Below are positions 22,253 through 22,652 of a DNA stretch of 22,652 bases, piece after piece. The notes below the pieces were generated by a model. It searched no databases. It saw only the letters and a program-made list of their open reading frames with translations, and was not told the DNA's origin. The DNA lies in NCBI GenBank assembly GCA_017646885.1, contig JAGCLR010000032.1, positions 1 through 22,652 on the forward strand, read 5' to 3'. The stretch comes from Methanobrevibacter sp. (GTDB taxonomy: Archaea; Methanobacteriota; Methanobacteria; Methanobacteriales; Methanobacteriaceae). Each line of letters begins with the position of its first letter. Positions within the stretch are counted from its first letter, which is position 1. The position numbers were made by a program, and so were the translations under genes.

Positions 22253-22327
22253 TGGCTCGCCAAGCGGGATTCGAACCACACATTCGGCTGTACATCACCG
22301 CGCCCTAAACCATTAGACGATTGACGA
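22253..22327 (-). tRNA. degenerate or unusual Gln-like tRNA
   Basis: 75 nt with a good acceptor (TCGTCAA/TTGGCGA, U1-A72, G73, CCA: Gln-like) and a good D-arm (GTC-TAATGGTTTAG-GGC). The anticodon arm pairs only as CGGT/GCCG, leaving an 8-base loop GATGTACA. The T stem pairs only with a bulged T (GTG-T-GG with CCCGC). The decoding identity is unclear; it is a pseudo-tRNA, a frameshift-type tRNA or a tRNA-like part of a larger RNA. Confidence 0.5.
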
Positions 22328-22652
22328 ATATATATAACCCTTAAAATTTTGCTGACCTTCGCCATACAAACTGTTTAGTCTTCATTTATATTCAGCCAAT
22401 AGGGAGATAAGTCTGAGCTTCGAGGAGCGACCTCTAACTTCTTACCCCAGCTCCGAAGAGCCAAATCCTATACAGGATTGATTACCTGTAACTTTCACCC
22501 GCCATTCAGAATTGTAAACTATTATATCTACACCAAATAGCATTAATGTTCTTTGCGATTGGGCTACTCGTATCACAACCTCATCTTATATCCATATTAC
22601 TATGGCATCAACGCAAACTTCCTTATTGGTGTACCTTGGTTTGGAACAGTCA
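22328..22652 (-). ncRNA. structured RNA region running off the window
   Basis: No protein candidate in 325 bases. Paired segments seen: 22450-22453 with 22458-22461 (minus-strand GCTC-TTCG-GAGC tetraloop), 22465-22468 with 22475-22478, 22422-22425 with 22431-22434, 22552-22557 with 22612-22617, 22529-22535 with 22627-22633. The density of nested stems suggests an ornate RNA whose 5' part lies beyond the window. Confidence 0.5.

Noticed and set aside
22092..22298. 68-aa minus-strand open frame
   Set aside because: It lies across tRNA-Tyr and the Gln-like tRNA and has tRNA-derived peptide sequence, so it is not a gene.

Overview
This window looks like part of a large, AT-rich, tailed-phage genome whose host is probably an anaerobic Firmicute (gut or rumen type). 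Evidence for a phage: a run of tail-fibre and collar genes, compact overlapping (TAATG/ATGA) minus-strand genes, many short phage-type hypotheticals, a tRNA cluster and large structured RNAs. Evidence for the host: strong AGGAGG-type ribosome binding sites and a secreted protein with S-layer homology domains. Every gene I accept is on the minus strand.

The genome is amber-recoded. In-frame TAG codons interrupt nine genes (14 TAGs in total), and every complete gene ends in TAA or TGA. The clearest case is a NeuB-like synthase whose TAG falls on the family's invariant Gln (KFQ). The window also encodes a matching tRNA with anticodon CUA and tRNA-Gln features (unpaired U1, G73). Standard-code annotation would split or miss several genes here, so the coordinates below read TAG as Gln.

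Layout from high to low coordinate, which is the direction of transcription. 22652-21655: structured RNA domains enclosing a Gln-like odd tRNA and a tRNA-Tyr. 21577-17134: a promoter, a small gene, tRNA-Ser, then a tight operon of a GT8-like glycosyltransferase, two SPASM-type radical SAM enzymes and a 250-aa Cys-rich protein ending in a CxC repeat, closed by a terminator. This looks like an undescribed phage-borne peptide or protein modification system. 17113-16587: two small Cys-containing proteins. 16600-14805: promoter-driven tRNA block with the amber suppressor tRNA, a tRNA-Tyr-like gene whose halves are in permuted order, Leu, Gly and Lys tRNAs, a small basic protein and a ~500-nt ornate structured RNA. 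14704-13667: adenine methyltransferase-like and PD-(D/E)xK nuclease-like genes. 13567-12020: a Ro60/DUF2828-like vWA protein. 11834-10386: an SLH-domain surface protein. 10217-8129: a three-gene nonulosonic-acid (sialic-acid-like) operon. 8041-6211: a five-gene operon with a nucleotidyltransferase. 6087-499: the tail operon, four proteins of which share one N-terminal module, ending in a CotH/Ig/LamG fibre. 393-37: a SLOG-family protein and the start of another gene.

Most transcription units outside the tail operon start at a near-identical sigma70-type promoter (TTGAYT, 17 bp, TATAAT), often placed directly after the previous unit's terminator. No such promoter is visible before the tail operon, which may use a late promoter.
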